Below the pieces are notes generated by a model. It did no database searches, was not told where the DNA came from, and saw nothing but the letters and a program-made list of their open reading frames with translations. Below are positions 19,730-30,583 of a DNA stretch of 64,000 nt, one piece after another. Within the stretch, counting starts at the first letter, position 1. Each line of letters starts with the position of its first letter. Source of the stretch: Hyaloraphidium curvatum (taxonomy: Eukaryota > Monoblepharomycota > Hyaloraphidiomycetes > Hyaloraphidiales > Hyaloraphidiaceae); the NCBI GenBank assembly GCA_025558095.1, contig JAIVFI010000015.1, forward strand, positions 496,001 through 560,000, given 5' to 3'. The position numbers were made by a program, and so were the translations under genes.

Positions 19730-22396
19730 ATGGCGTCGCCCGTGCTGAGCGAGGCGATGGCGGCGTCGCTGCTCTCTCCGCCGCGCGGCCGCGGCGCCGC
19801 GGGGCACAAGGCGGCCGTCGACCGCGGCCGCGACATTGCCGCCCGCCCGCCCGCGGAGGCCGTCGCGGGGCTGCCCGCCGTGCACGCAAAGGGCGACTCC
19901 GTCGAGCTCGCCGCGCTGGTCCGCGGCTCCGACGCCGGGTCCTCCTACGACGTCCGCGTAAAGTTCGACGTCTCGGACGGCAAATCGCTGCAGGCCTCGT
20001 GCTCGTGCCCGGCCGCCGCAAAGGGGCCGAGCCTGTGCAAGCACGGCGCTGCGCTTGTTCTCATGTACGCAAAGGACCCTGGCGGCTTCAAAAGGACGGA
20101 TAGGGGACTGTCCCCGGGGCCATCGCCAAGGCGGAGGGAGCTCACACCGGCGCCCAGCATCGAGGAGGTCGAGCACCGCGAGCGGGACGGGGACCGCCGC
20201 GAGATTGCGCTCGGGGAGCCGCTGCCGACGCGGTGCGATTGCGGGCAACCGCTGGGGAAACCGACCAAGGTGACAAAGAACACGGAGAACAAGGGCCGAT
20301 ATTTCCTGGGCTGCCCAAAGTTCCGGACCAGGGATCGCGCGGAAAAATGCGGCTACTTCGTCTGGGTCTCGGAAGAGGCCGCGATGGCCGCGCTGTCGCC
20401 GCCGAAACCGACAAACTCGGGAACGACCTTGACGCCTCCAATGTCGCAGCCGCCCGAGGACGCGGCGCTGCCGACGCCGGCACCCACGGGCGCGGACCCA
20501 TCTTTTGCAGCCAAGAGGAGCCGGAGGAAGAAGGTGGCCGAGTTTGCCGACGACGTTCCCGAGGCGGACGAGGCGCCAAAGGCTGCTGACGGAGCGAAAG
20601 CAGCGGGTTCGCCAAAGGCCCCGCCGGAACAGTTAAAGGACGAACGACGGACGGTGAAAGCCGACGACTCGGATTCCGAAACTGGCGACGAGGCACCGGC
20701 AAAGACTCGCAAGCGGACGCGCCGCGCGAGCCCAGCTGCTCCGAGCAAGAGGGCGAGGACCTCGCGAGCGGGGCCCGAAGACGAGCCGATGGAAGACAAT
20801 GCAAAGGAACCGGAGCCGAAAAGGCCGGACCCGCAGCCGGAGCCGGCGGCCACGCAGCCGATCGCGGAGGAGGAGCCGGCGAGGAAGCCCAGGGCGAGGC
20901 GGGGCACCCGCGCCGTATCGCCCGCGCCGCTTGTCGAGCCCTCGAACACGCAGCCTGCCGCGGGAAAGCCCGCTCCAAGGCGGTCCCGCGCGAAAAAGGC
21001 CCAGGAACCGTCGCAGGCGGATCTCGGAGAGGAGGAACCCGCGGCCGAGGACGGACCGCAGCCCATGGACACGCAGCCGATCGCCGAGGCCCCGGCGCGC
21101 AGGACGCGCGCGAAGCCCGGGGCAGCAGGGGAGGCCAAACCAGCTCGCACGCCGCGGAAGCCGAGGGCCAAGCCTGCCGCGTCGCCTGATCCCGAGCCCG
21201 CGGCCGACGCGGTGCACGTAGAAGCCCCCGCTTCGCCGTCGCTCACCCCGGACGCTCCGGCGGTGCTAGCACCCGAATCGCAGCCCGCCATCCTCGCACC
21301 CGAATCTCAGCCCGCCGCCGCCCCGGCGCCTGAACCCGTGCGGCCCGCCAAGCCGTCCCAGCAACCCTCCCCCGCCCGCAAGGCATTCGACGACTTCCTC
21401 GACAACCTTCTCCCGAGCCAGCCCTTGCCCTCGCTCATGGACGACCTGCCGCCGCCCGAGCCCGAGCCCAACTCCGCCGCAGTGCCGCACGCCCGGCCGA
21501 CGTCGGCCAAGTTCGACGACCTGCTGCGCGAGCTCGAGGAGCAGGTGCCCGAGACTCAGTTCGCCCCGCCGCCGGCGGACGAGATGGAGTGGTCGCCCGT
21601 GCCCGCACCTGCGCCACCCAAAGTTGCCGACACGATCGGCGAGGCGCCCGCGCCGATCGGTGCCGCGCCCGCGCCGGCGAGGATCCTCGACCCGATCGAC
21701 GAGGCGAGCACGGTATCGGTGGACAGCGACGAGACGCAGCCGCTAGACACCCGGAGGCGTAGGCCCGCCGGACCGGCGCCCGAGGTGACAGTGACGATCG
21801 TGCCGGTCCCCAACGAGCCCGAGGAGATCGAGGAGGCGGAGGAGGAGGCGCCGCGACAGGTTAAGGGGAAGCGCAAGGCGGAGGAGCAGCCGTCGGCCGC
21901 CAAGAAGAAGCCGTCCCCTGCAAAATCGCCGGCAAAGAGCTCCGCGCCGACGCCGCGGTCCCGATCGCCGTCGCCGGTTGGGGGCCGCAAGCTGCCCGGG
22001 TGGATGACGGGCGAGGCCGTGAAGAAGTCGCCGCGGGCGGCCAAGCCCAAAGCCGACAAGGAGGAGGGCAAGGCCAAGCCGGCCGCGAGGACGCCGAGGA
22101 CGAAAAAGGCGGCCAAAGACGACGAGGAAGGGGACTTGATGGACTTCGACCCCTTTGCGGCAGGGGTGGATGGTACGCAGGAGGATTCGCAGGCGTTCTT
22201 CCGGGACCCGCTGCTCTCCAAGCCGGCCGGCGCCGCGGCGAAGAAGGACGCGGGGGAGTTCAAGGCGCCCGAGCGGCCGGACCCGATCGAGGAGACGCCT
22301 CCGACGCAGGAGATGCACCCGGCGCTCAAGAAGGCCGACACCCTGTCGCAGCTGATCGACATGTACGCCGGGACGCAGCAGGGCACGCAGCACTAG
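19730..22396 (+). CDS. SWIM plus GRF zinc-finger protein with long disordered basic tail, 888 residues
   Basis: An intronless gene. A SWIM zinc finger lies near residues 91-105 (CSCPAAAKGPSLCKH, the CxCxnCxH pattern). A GRF-type zinc finger follows near residues 167-215 (CDCGQPL, GRYFLGCP, KCGYFVW); GRF fingers bind single-stranded DNA in topoisomerase III, APE2 and NEIL3. From about residue 220 the protein is disordered and rich in Pro, Ala, Lys and Glu. TQP-type motifs recur (TQPIAE twice, NTQPAAG, ETQPLDT), which would suit FHA/BRCT docking or SQ/TQ kinases. A role in DNA repair or replication is inferred from the two fingers only. The same fusion of domains is not one I know by name. Confidence 0.7.
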   Translation: MASPVLSEAMAASLLSPPRGRGAAGHKAAVDRGRDIAARPPAEAVAGLPAVHAKGDSVELAALVRGSDAGSSYDVRVKFDVSDGKSLQASCSCPAAAKGPSLCKHGAALVLMYAKDPGGFKRTDRGLSPGPSPRRRELTPAPSIEEVEHRERDGDRREIALGEPLPTRCDCGQPLGKPTKVTKNTENKGRYFLGCPKFRTRDRAEKCGYFVWVSEEAAMAALSPPKPTNSGTTLTPPMSQPPEDAALPTPAPTGADPSFAAKRSRRKKVAEFADDVPEADEAPKAADGAKAAGSPKAPPEQLKDERRTVKADDSDSETGDEAPAKTRKRTRRASPAAPSKRARTSRAGPEDEPMEDNAKEPEPKRPDPQPEPAATQPIAEEEPARKPRARRGTRAVSPAPLVEPSNTQPAAGKPAPRRSRAKKAQEPSQADLGEEEPAAEDGPQPMDTQPIAEAPARRTRAKPGAAGEAKPARTPRKPRAKPAASPDPEPAADAVHVEAPASPSLTPDAPAVLAPESQPAILAPESQPAAAPAPEPVRPAKPSQQPSPARKAFDDFLDNLLPSQPLPSLMDDLPPPEPEPNSAAVPHARPTSAKFDDLLRELEEQVPETQFAPPPADEMEWSPVPAPAPPKVADTIGEAPAPIGAAPAPARILDPIDEASTVSVDSDETQPLDTRRRRPAGPAPEVTVTIVPVPNEPEEIEEAEEEAPRQVKGKRKAEEQPSAAKKKPSPAKSPAKSSAPTPRSRSPSPVGGRKLPGWMTGEAVKKSPRAAKPKADKEEGKAKPAARTPRTKKAAKDDEEGDLMDFDPFAAGVDGTQEDSQAFFRDPLLSKPAGAAAKKDAGEFKAPERPDPIEETPPTQEMHPALKKADTLSQLIDMYAGTQQGTQH

Positions 22397-22443
22397 GCGG
22401 CTGGAACGTCGTTTTTTCTTCGTGCTTGTTCTTGATGAATGGA

Positions 22444-23292
22444 TCACGTCACACGGACCTCTACCCGGCCGATGCCGTCCAGCTCGAACGCGAGCTCATC
22501 TCCAGCCTTCGGATAGACCGGAGGGACCACGCTGCCAGTGATCACTAGCATGCCCGCCCGGAGCGGCCTCCCGCGGTCCACGGCGAGGTTTGCCAACCAC
22601 GCCAGCGCCGCCAAGGGCCCGTCCGTTTTGCCCTCCGTCACCGAGCCGTTGTAGTCCAGCCTTCCGGGGATCCCGTGCAGCTCCATCCCTGGGGTGCATG
22701 CGACCTCTTCGCCTAGAACCATGCCGGCGTTCCACGCGTTGTCGGCGATCAACGAGAACGCCTTCGTTTCGGAGTAGACTGCGCAGCGGTCCTCAACCAC
22801 CTCAAAAGCCGGAGCCACTCCCGCAACAGCAAATTGCACGTTCTTCGCCGTCCACGGTGTCCCGCGATCCCCGAGGTCCGCACCGAGCTTCACCGCGAGC
22901 TCGCACTCGAGCACCAGGCGCACGAAGTCCCCGGAAGCCAGTGTAGCCGGCGTCCGCCTCATTTGCGAGGCAAACACGGCACCGGCTGTCGGATGGCCGA
23001 TTCCCATGAGCTTTTGCATCACCGGCGTGGTCGTCGCGATCTTGAGGGCACCGATGGGTCCCAGCTCCGGGGTGAGAAGGTCGTGGAGCGCTTCCTGCGC
23101 TGCATAAGCGGCCGACACGTCCGGGGGTGCGAGCTCCTCGGGGAGATTCGCGTAGGGCAGCCGCTGCGAGCGCTGCGAGGCTATCCAGCGCGCTGCTGCG
23201 TCCGGGTCGAACATTTCAGCGTAGATAGATAGACGTGGGTGACACTTTTGAGAGCTGCGATCACACAAGCTGCGAACAGCCGTGGAGGACAT
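22444..23292 (-). CDS. 2-keto-4-pentenoate hydratase (MhpD)/FAH-superfamily protein
   Basis: An intronless gene whose core matches the MhpD branch of the fumarylacetoacetate hydrolase superfamily. These enzymes are metal-dependent hydratases or decarboxylases of 2-oxo acids in aromatic-compound breakdown. Visible are GALKIATTTPVMQKLMGI, a FVRLVLECELAVKLGADL segment with the metal-binding acidic residues, IADNAWNAGMVLG and GDELAFELDGIGRVEV. The bacterial start equivalent is the Met at 23214. The upstream ATG at 23292 adds 26 residues rich in Ser, Arg and Cys that could be a mitochondrial presequence. Fungal and bacterial homologues both exist, so transfer is possible but not shown. Confidence 0.78.
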   Translation of the reverse strand: MSSTAVRSLCDRSSQKCHPRLSIYAEMFDPDAAARWIASQRSQRLPYANLPEELAPPDVSAAYAAQEALHDLLTPELGPIGALKIATTTPVMQKLMGIGHPTAGAVFASQMRRTPATLASGDFVRLVLECELAVKLGADLGDRGTPWTAKNVQFAVAGVAPAFEVVEDRCAVYSETKAFSLIADNAWNAGMVLGEEVACTPGMELHGIPGRLDYNGSVTEGKTDGPLAALAWLANLAVDRGRPLRAGMLVITGSVVPPVYPKAGDELAFELDGIGRVEVRVT

Positions 23293-23608
23293 CGGGAGCT
23301 TCCAACACCATCTTCGAAAGTCTTTTGCTGCAATGTATCACTTGATGGGTGATTGGGGAACGACTTGTATTGCGACGCTCTAAGTGCCGAGGCGTTGGTA
23401 GGTGATCGACACGACGGTTCCGTTCAACCGGGCAACGATGCTCTTGGACACAGTATCTGCTCCATGTGGGGTATCCTGATCGGTGTTCGCAGTAAAAATG
23501 GCCCTGAACGCCCGATTGGGGCCCGCTGCTTCAGGCCTGTGATTGCAGGCTTGCGGCTCCTCCCCCCAAAACCACACACCGTCACGCTTCGGAATCCCCG
23601 TCCGAGCG

Positions 23609-24473
23609 ATGGCAGACGAGATTGTACGTTCGCTAGCAGAGCTCGCATTGCGACCAGCCCTCTGATGTCCCGACGCAGGTGGCAACGTTCAAGATTCTCC
23701 TCATCGGAGACAGCGGGACGGGCAAGTCGTCGCTCCTGCTGCGGTTCTGCGACGACGCCTGGCTCCAGCCGGACGAGGTCGCCGCAACAATCGGCGTCGA
23801 CTTCAAGGTCAAGATCGTGGACGTGGACTCCAAGAAGTACAAGCTCACGATATGGGTGAGTGCGGCCACGGGCGCCGGAGGTCACGGGTCTGACTGCCCC
23901 CCGTTTCTGGGACCTCTGTTGGGAACGACGCAACTGCTATGTGCTGCTCGGACGTATCGGTCTCTCTTTGGTACCCGCAATCTAGGATACCGCGGGGCAG
24001 GAGCGGTTCCGGACCTTGACGAGCTCCTACTACCGCGGGGCGCAGGGCGTCATCCTGGTCTACGATGTGACTTCCCGCGCAACGTTTGAGCACCTTCCGA
24101 CGTGGTTCAACGAGCTCGAGACGTACTCCTCGAGCAAGGACGTGATCAAGATCCTCGTCGGCAACAAGACGGACAAGGGGGACAGTACGCGGGAGGTCAC
24201 TCGGAAGGAGGGCGAGGCATTCGCGCGGAAGATGGGGACGCTGTTCATTGAGGCGTCGGCAAAGACCAAAAACGGCGTACAGGAGGCGTTCGGGGAGGTG
24301 GTGCGGAAGGTGGGTTCGAGATTGCGTTGGCAGCTGCCAATCCTGAACTCACACCTATGAATCAGATCGTCGAGACGCCTTCGTTGTGGCAGAAGGCGCC
24401 TAAGCCTGCTTCGGGCAGTGCCGTGAACCTTGGCGAACAGGACGCTGCGTCGCAATCTTCTTGCGCTTGCTGA
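23609..24473 (+). CDS. RAB18: Rab18-like small GTPase (4 exons)
   Basis: A Rab GTPase of 207 residues from exons 23609-23623, 23679-23855, 23986-24309 and 24366-24473. The first exon encodes only MADEI. The G motifs are GDSGTGKSS (P-loop), IGVDFKVK (switch I), DTAGQERFRTLTSSYYRG (switch II), NKTD and EASAK. The FKILLIGD start and GVILVYDVTSRATFEHL favour Rab18/RabC over Rab1 or Rab8. The protein ends in CAC, a double-Cys geranylgeranylation signal. Rab18 proteins act at the ER and lipid droplets. Intron sizes are 55, 130 and 56 nt. Confidence 0.88.
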
Positions 24474-24900
24474 TGACATGGGAGGGCCTCGCTGGGGTTG
24501 TACAGGGAGCTAGAGATATTGATGCTTCGTTGATTGCTGCTGGAATGTAATAGATTGATGCCTCAATCTGCCGTGAACGCGTTGTGATGCGTCCGAAAGA
24601 AGGCCGAGGCCAACAATCGACACCAACCCGATGGGCCCGGCATGGACGCGCCTGGGGACCTGCACAGGCCGTCTCATTTGCCTCAGGCACGTGTGGGCTC
24701 GCGATGTGCACGGTCATGGGCACGATTTCCGGAGGGCGAGGGGCAGGAGTGAGTGAACGGAAGTAGATGCGGAGAGCTCGATCTCACGCCGGAACGTCGC
24801 GGGTGCGCCAGGGAGCCTATCTCTTCTAGCAGAGCATCGACTACGTGTCTGGGAAGAAGAAAAGACCAGGCAGGCGCCGAAACCGGCTGCTTCGACCTCT
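24474..24900. other. Region between RAB18 and the threonyl-tRNA synthetase frame
   Basis: The frame of the synthetase stays open back to 24757 without an ATG, so an upstream first exon of that gene may lie here. I could not place it. Otherwise the stretch should hold the RAB18 3' UTR and a promoter. Confidence 0.35.
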
Positions 24901-26946
24901 GTGGAGCGACCAAATGAAGCACCGCCTCGCGAGCAACCGCTCGTGTTCGACGTTGCCGACGAGAAGAGTGTCATGACTTTTTGGCACTCGTCATCCCATC
25001 TTCTTGGCCATGCAATGGAATCCCGTTTCGAAGACGACTGCCTGCTCTGTGACGGACCCGCACTGAGGCCCACCAAGCCCTCCGCGGGTGTATCGACGGA
25101 CGGTTTCTTTTACGACGCGTTGCTCATGCGCAACGGGCGAAGATGGGTTGAAACATGCCTGACGGAGCTCGACAAGACGGATTTCGACGACGCGCGTGGC
25201 CTGAAGGACGTGGCCGAGTCGCGAATCGTGCAGCTGCTGTCAAACGCCCCCCAGTTTCCGATTTATTCGGTAACTGAAGCCGATATGGCAGACTTGGCGG
25301 CAGCAATGTCTGCCTTGGCGGATTCCAAGGCACCTTTCGAACGCATGGAGCTTTCTCGTGGCGCTGCAGCACGGATGTTTTGGTACAACCCGTTCAAAGT
25401 GGCCTTCTTGTCGTCCATCGGACCCGACGTGCCCGTTACGGTGTACAAGTCCGGCACCTTTGTCGATCTTTGCCGCGGACCGCACATTCCCAACACGCGC
25501 CACGTCAAGGCTGTGAAGCTGACGTCGACATCCGGAGCCCAGTGGTCTCCGGATCAACCGGGCGGACCGGCCGCAAACCCTTTATCAAGGGTGTACGGCA
25601 TCTCATTTCCTTCGGCGAAGGATATGCGGACGTGGAACCAGCTTCTCGAGGAAGCAGCAAAGCGCGATCATCGCGTCGTTGGCAAGAGGCAGGGTCTGTT
25701 CACTACCAGTTCCCTATCGCCGGGTTCGCCCTTCATCCTCCCGCACGGCGCAAGGATTGTTCAGAAGCTGTTGGACTTTCTGCGTGCCGAGTATCGGAAC
25801 TTCGGTTACCACGAGGTCATCACCCCGCTGGTCTTCAACAAGGAGCTTTGGGAGACGTCCGGGCACTGGGAGAACTACAAGGAGGACATGTTCTTCGTCA
25901 CCGCTGGCGCGGAAGATGGGCCGAAATCTGCAAATGGCGCCGATGCGACCTGTCATGGCCATGGCCACGAGGACGTGAGAGGCTTGAAGCCCATGAACTG
26001 CCCGGGCCACTGCCTGATATTCAGCACCGAGACCCGGAGCTACCGCGACCTGCCGGTGCGCATCGCCGAGTTCAGTCCCCTGCACCGCAACGAGGCGACT
26101 GGTGCGCTATCGGGGCTCACGAGGGTGCGGAAGTTCCATCAGGACGACGCCCACATATTCTGCGCGCCCGACCAGATCTTCGAGGAGATATCCCAGAACT
26201 TGGCTTTGGTCGACCGCGTTTACGGGGCTTTCGGCTTCCCTTCGTACGATCTCGCGCTGTCCACGCGCCCGGAGAAGTTCATGGGAAGCAGAGAAGAGTG
26301 GGATCGCGCCGAATCCGCGCTCAAGGCGGCACTTGAAGCGACAGGGAAACCTTGGACGGTGAACGAGGCGGACGGTGCGTTCTATGGGCCCAAGATCGAC
26401 ATTCGCGTCCGCGATGCTTTGGGTCGGGCGCACCAGACGGCTACTGTGCAACTCGATTTCCAGCTGCCGCAGAGGTTCGGGCTCAAATACGTGTCGGAGG
26501 CGGGCGTAGAGCAGACCCCCGTCATCATTCACCGTGCGATCCTGGGTTCGGTCGAGAGGATGCTCGCGATCCTGATCGAACACACCGGGGGAAGGTGGCC
26601 ATTCTGGCTGAGCCCCCGACAGGCGATCGTTATCCCTGTTGCGGAGTCCAGCCTCGACTACGCTCGATCCATCAGGAACTTCCTCGCGGTCGGGAAGCCT
26701 TTGCCCGGCAAACCAGATTTGGGCGGTGGCACCTATTTCGTGGACCTTGACTCCTCTGACAACACACTGCAAAAGAAGATACGAGAGGCGCAAGTCGCCC
26801 AGTACAACTTCATGCTGGTGGTAGGGCCGAAGGAGGTCGAGCGAGGAACGGTGAGCGTGCGGACGCGGGAAGGCGGCAACTTGGGCGACATGGCTCTGAG
26901 CGAGGTGGTCGAGCTATTTGCGCAGCGGACCGAGCAGATGAAGTGA
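24901..26946 (+). CDS. Threonyl-tRNA synthetase, eukaryotic type (5' end uncertain)
   Basis: A class II aminoacyl-tRNA synthetase that charges tRNA-Thr. The frame holds the second additional (editing) domain from FWHSSSHLLGHAMESRF through VDLCRGPHIPNTR to YGISFPS. The catalytic core follows (motif 1 region HEVITPLVFNKELW, GLKPMNCPGHCL, motif 2 LHRNEATGALSGLTRVRKF.QDDAHIF, motif 3 HRAILGSVERMLAIL). The anticodon-binding domain is WPFWLSPRQAIVIPV through NFMLVVGPKE. A His/Gly-rich insert precedes GLKPMN. The usual N-terminal TGS domain is not visible, and the first in-frame start is GTG at 24901, so the true start is probably in an unplaced upstream exon. The 3' end lies 41 bp from that of the convergent SNU114. 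Confidence 0.85.
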   Translation: MERPNEAPPREQPLVFDVADEKSVMTFWHSSSHLLGHAMESRFEDDCLLCDGPALRPTKPSAGVSTDGFFYDALLMRNGRRWVETCLTELDKTDFDDARGLKDVAESRIVQLLSNAPQFPIYSVTEADMADLAAAMSALADSKAPFERMELSRGAAARMFWYNPFKVAFLSSIGPDVPVTVYKSGTFVDLCRGPHIPNTRHVKAVKLTSTSGAQWSPDQPGGPAANPLSRVYGISFPSAKDMRTWNQLLEEAAKRDHRVVGKRQGLFTTSSLSPGSPFILPHGARIVQKLLDFLRAEYRNFGYHEVITPLVFNKELWETSGHWENYKEDMFFVTAGAEDGPKSANGADATCHGHGHEDVRGLKPMNCPGHCLIFSTETRSYRDLPVRIAEFSPLHRNEATGALSGLTRVRKFHQDDAHIFCAPDQIFEEISQNLALVDRVYGAFGFPSYDLALSTRPEKFMGSREEWDRAESALKAALEATGKPWTVNEADGAFYGPKIDIRVRDALGRAHQTATVQLDFQLPQRFGLKYVSEAGVEQTPVIIHRAILGSVERMLAILIEHTGGRWPFWLSPRQAIVIPVAESSLDYARSIRNFLAVGKPLPGKPDLGGGTYFVDLDSSDNTLQKKIREAQVAQYNFMLVVGPKEVERGTVSVRTREGGNLGDMALSEVVELFAQRTEQMK

Positions 26947-26987
26947 ACAGCTGTTGTCGGGTATCGCGATTACACAAAACTCAATCT

Positions 26988-29900
26988 CTAAATCATCAAC
27001 GAGCCCCCTTCAATCAACTGCGCCACCGCGCTGGCACTGACAGAGTCATCGAAGTACCTGTTCGGCGCATCCGCGTAAGCTCGGGGACCAATCGCAATCG
27101 AAAATGACGCACTTAGCCCACGACACGTCCTCGCTGAGGCCTTTCCGTCTCCTGGTTTTAACCATGAAGTCGCGAGCAAGATGCTGCGCCGGCGACGGTT
27201 CCAAGGGTCTCAAGACAATCGATTTGTCGAGCGGATCCCCAGGGACAATCTGCCAATGGTCGAACACCTGCTGGCAGAACGCCTGTCCCTGCGTGTGGGT
27301 ACGGAGATCCGTCTCGAACCCGGCAGAGTCAATGACGGGGATTAGGGCCTTGACCGTGTATAGCGGCGACCCGGGTTTCGGCATGTCCTGGGTGACGTGC
27401 CCTCTGGAAGAGGTGCGTGAGCACGCGCATGTCGCGCCGCACGATCAAACACATACCTTCGTCGGCCGAGGACCGTGTATACGGCCGCGACGCAATCAGC
27501 TGGTGCCTGGATTTCGACGAAGAAGACCGGCTCCATCAGCCTTGGGGTAGCCTATTGATAGAATGAGTTCAAGAGCGCGTGCGTCATGGCGTGCTGACTC
27601 ACGGTGAGGAAAGCAGAGTAGCAGACGCGGCGTGCTGTGGGAATGATTTGGCCACCTCCCCGATATATCGGTTCCGGGGCAATCGCCGCGTCGATGAGTC
27701 GAAACTTGACGTTGCGAATCGCTGGGCAAGAGTCAGACGCGGCTTTCTGACGCAAAGCTGACCGCTCACGTTCGTCGCAGAGCGGCCCCTCGCGGGTCGC
27801 CCATTTGAAGCCCTGCTTCATGGAGTCCTTGATCGAAGTGAGCAGCTTCTTGTCGACTTCCGAAGGAAGCGTATCGTTGACAAGGATGTTTGGCCCTGCG
27901 TCGTCCGGTCCGAACGCCCAAATGTTCCGGGATGCGAGCAAATCCCACTGGTAGTTGTTGACAAAGAAATCGCCCAGCTGCTTGTTCGGCATGTCGAGAG
28001 ACACATTCCGGTTTTCAATGTCCTCGGCGATTCCCTTGTCGAGGGGCTCCGAGATCATCGTCAGCTTGTTCCTGGTGGACACATACGTTAGCCGGCGCAG
28101 CGTCGGAGCACGTGAAAGCTCACTTTTTGTTTGGCGTTTCCGCAAAGCACTTCAGAGCACTCGTCTCCACGACCGTCTCCGCAAACCGGACGATCGGATC
28201 CGCAACCTTGATCTCGATGTCCGAGTACATCCGGCGGAGGTCGTGAAGCACGCAGTCGAGGTAGAGCTCGCCGGTGCCCATGATGATATGCTCTCCCGAT
28301 TCCTCCACTCTGGTCTGGACCAAGGGATAGCTCTTGTTGATCTTCCGCAGGCCATCCAGCATCTTTGGCAGCTCCGTCGGGTTGACGGGTTCCACCGCGA
28401 CCTTGACCACGCTGGAGGTATTGAACCGCAGTGGCCGGAAAATGTACAGCGGCTCATCCTCGCTGGGAGCCGCGGTGGTAATGGTGGCCGTCTTCATGAT
28501 CGATGGGTCCACCCCTTCCACAAGCACCCAGGAGCCTGGCGGCGCGGCCGACATCTTGATCCGGTACCGCGACTCAAAGATGGAAATGCCCTCGACCGTC
28601 TGTATCGTCATGTCCTCCTCGTCCTCGGGGCTGTAGCCCTCGCCGAGGACGCGAACTTTGGATCCAACCTTCAAGGTACCGCTGAAGATACGGCCGAACG
28701 CGTCGAACCGCTTGTTGTCCTCCGAGTTGTAGAGCTTCACAACGTGCATCATGACAGGCCCTTCCGGGTCGCAGCGCATCATGGCTTCCGCGATGGCCGA
28801 GTCCATGGGGCCCGTGTAGATGTGCTCAACCTTTCGACGGAATCGTCAGCGAAGTCCCCAAGAAGGTGCGAGAAAACAACCACCTTCGTCCGCGCATTCT
28901 CTAGCGGATTCGGTGCAAACTTGGTCACCATCTCGACGAAACACGAAGCATCTCCCAGGAATTGCGAGAGAACCAGCTCGAGCAGGGGCTTGACATCCAT
29001 CTTCAGCTGGTGCGGTTTCAGGTACACCCCGAGAGAATCCAGCGTTGTCTTCAAGGCGTCAATGTCCTCGCCCAAAACCTGCGAAAAGATCTTGTACAGC
29101 GGCTCCAAGATGAAGTGCACAAAGGTCCGGACGCGCCCAGATTCGGTTGCTTTGCGAGTAAAGGTCCGCTTCTCCGTGTTGTAGAATATCTCGCCCCAGA
29201 GCCGCTTCGCGAACGCGGCAGTGTCGAAGCTCTCGTACGTCATGGCGTACAGTCTCGCAAAGGACTCGAGCGAGAAGCACCATCTCATAGTGGAGCACGC
29301 GAAGCACACGTTTCCCAGCTCGGGGGACACGCGCATGTCTTCAGAGCCAGAAGCGGAGCTGAAGGCACCAACCAAGTCAGAGCAGAATAGACACAACGAT
29401 GCCAAACCCACGAAATAATGCTGTTGACCTCTTCAATCGTGTGGCGGATCTTGAAGTACGCATCCGTCGGCGGGATCTTGAGTTCGAGCATCAAGCGATC
29501 GAGCTTGTTCACCACCAGAACGATCTTCAGCTTCTCGTTGATGGCGTGCCGGATCGATCTCTCCGTGTTTAGCATGACGCCCTCGATGACGTCCACAACC
29601 ACAACGGCAGCGTCCGAGATCCTCAGGGCAGCAGTCACCTCGTCCGAAAAGTTCACGTGGCCTGTCAACAGCCCATTAGGGCAACGAATCAAGCCTTAGA
29701 TGGGCTGACTAACCAGGCGTGTCAAGCATGTTCAGAAGGAACGATTTGCCCTTCAGATCCGGCAGAACGAGCGACATAGGCATGCTCTTGATGCTGAGCT
29801 CCCGGTCACGCTCGAGGTTGAGAGTGTCCGTGTAGCGAGCCTGCTGGAACGTCAAAATCGAGATGCAAAAAAGAGGCGAGGTACCGACATAGCGCTTCAG

Positions 29901-30583
29901 TCCCCATTTTGCCTCGTGTGTCTGCTGAATGAGCATGTCCATGAAGGTGGATTTGCCGTGGCCCAGATGACCGATGATGGCCACGTTGCGAACCAGTTCC
30001 GGAAAGTTGGTGAGATCGACGAGGTACCTGTTTGCGAACCAACTCTGAGCCCAAAGCCCGAGACCAAAGCCTACAGAACGACGAACTCTTTGTTGTACGT
30101 CGTGTACGGAAGATCCGGCTCCGCGACATGGAACTTCTTGATCTTGATTGGTTGGATGATTGGCTCCGTCAGCGGCTGTGTGTCTTCCTCCTGAACAAGG
30201 GCCTCCACGCCGCTTCCGTAAACTTCCTCAGCCGTCGGGTAATACTTCTTGTCCTCGTGAAGGATCACGGCCTGAGATGGTGCCTCTGAACCGACGCGGA
30301 ACGCGTGGGGCTCTTTGAGCCTTCGGAGTTGAACGTTGGGGGGCACCAAGATCCCACCATCGACCCGCATCCTCTGTAGGCCCATTCCAGGTCTATCGTT
30401 CGCCGGCTCGCCGCGCTCCTCGTCGGCCTCGTCCTCGTCGTAGGCCGCCGAGCGGCCCCCGGGCCTGAGAAGGGCATCGACGCGTCCGCCGAAGCTGTCG
30501 CCGGCTTCCTCCTCCTCATCGTCCAGGTCGGGGCCGATGTAGTTCCCAAACTCGTCCCAGTGGTCCGGATTTAACCCGGACAT
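26988..30583 (-). CDS. SNU114: Snu114/EFTUD2, U5 snRNP GTPase (about 11 exons)
   Basis: The EF-2-like GTPase of the U5 snRNP, which controls unwinding of U4/U6 and spliceosome disassembly. It starts with [20 protein letters not shown] and carries [15 protein letters not shown] and [13 protein letters not shown] as in the human protein. The G domain shows [20 protein letters not shown] and VNKLDRL. Later landmarks are [64 protein letters not shown] and [13 protein letters not shown]. About ten short introns interrupt it, for example after KRY, DTP, NARTK, TPNKK, SAFLT and LGRRR. The last exon encodes [14 protein letters not shown]. It looks complete, near 970-1000 residues. The 5' end is divergent from RAB6. 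Confidence 0.9.
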
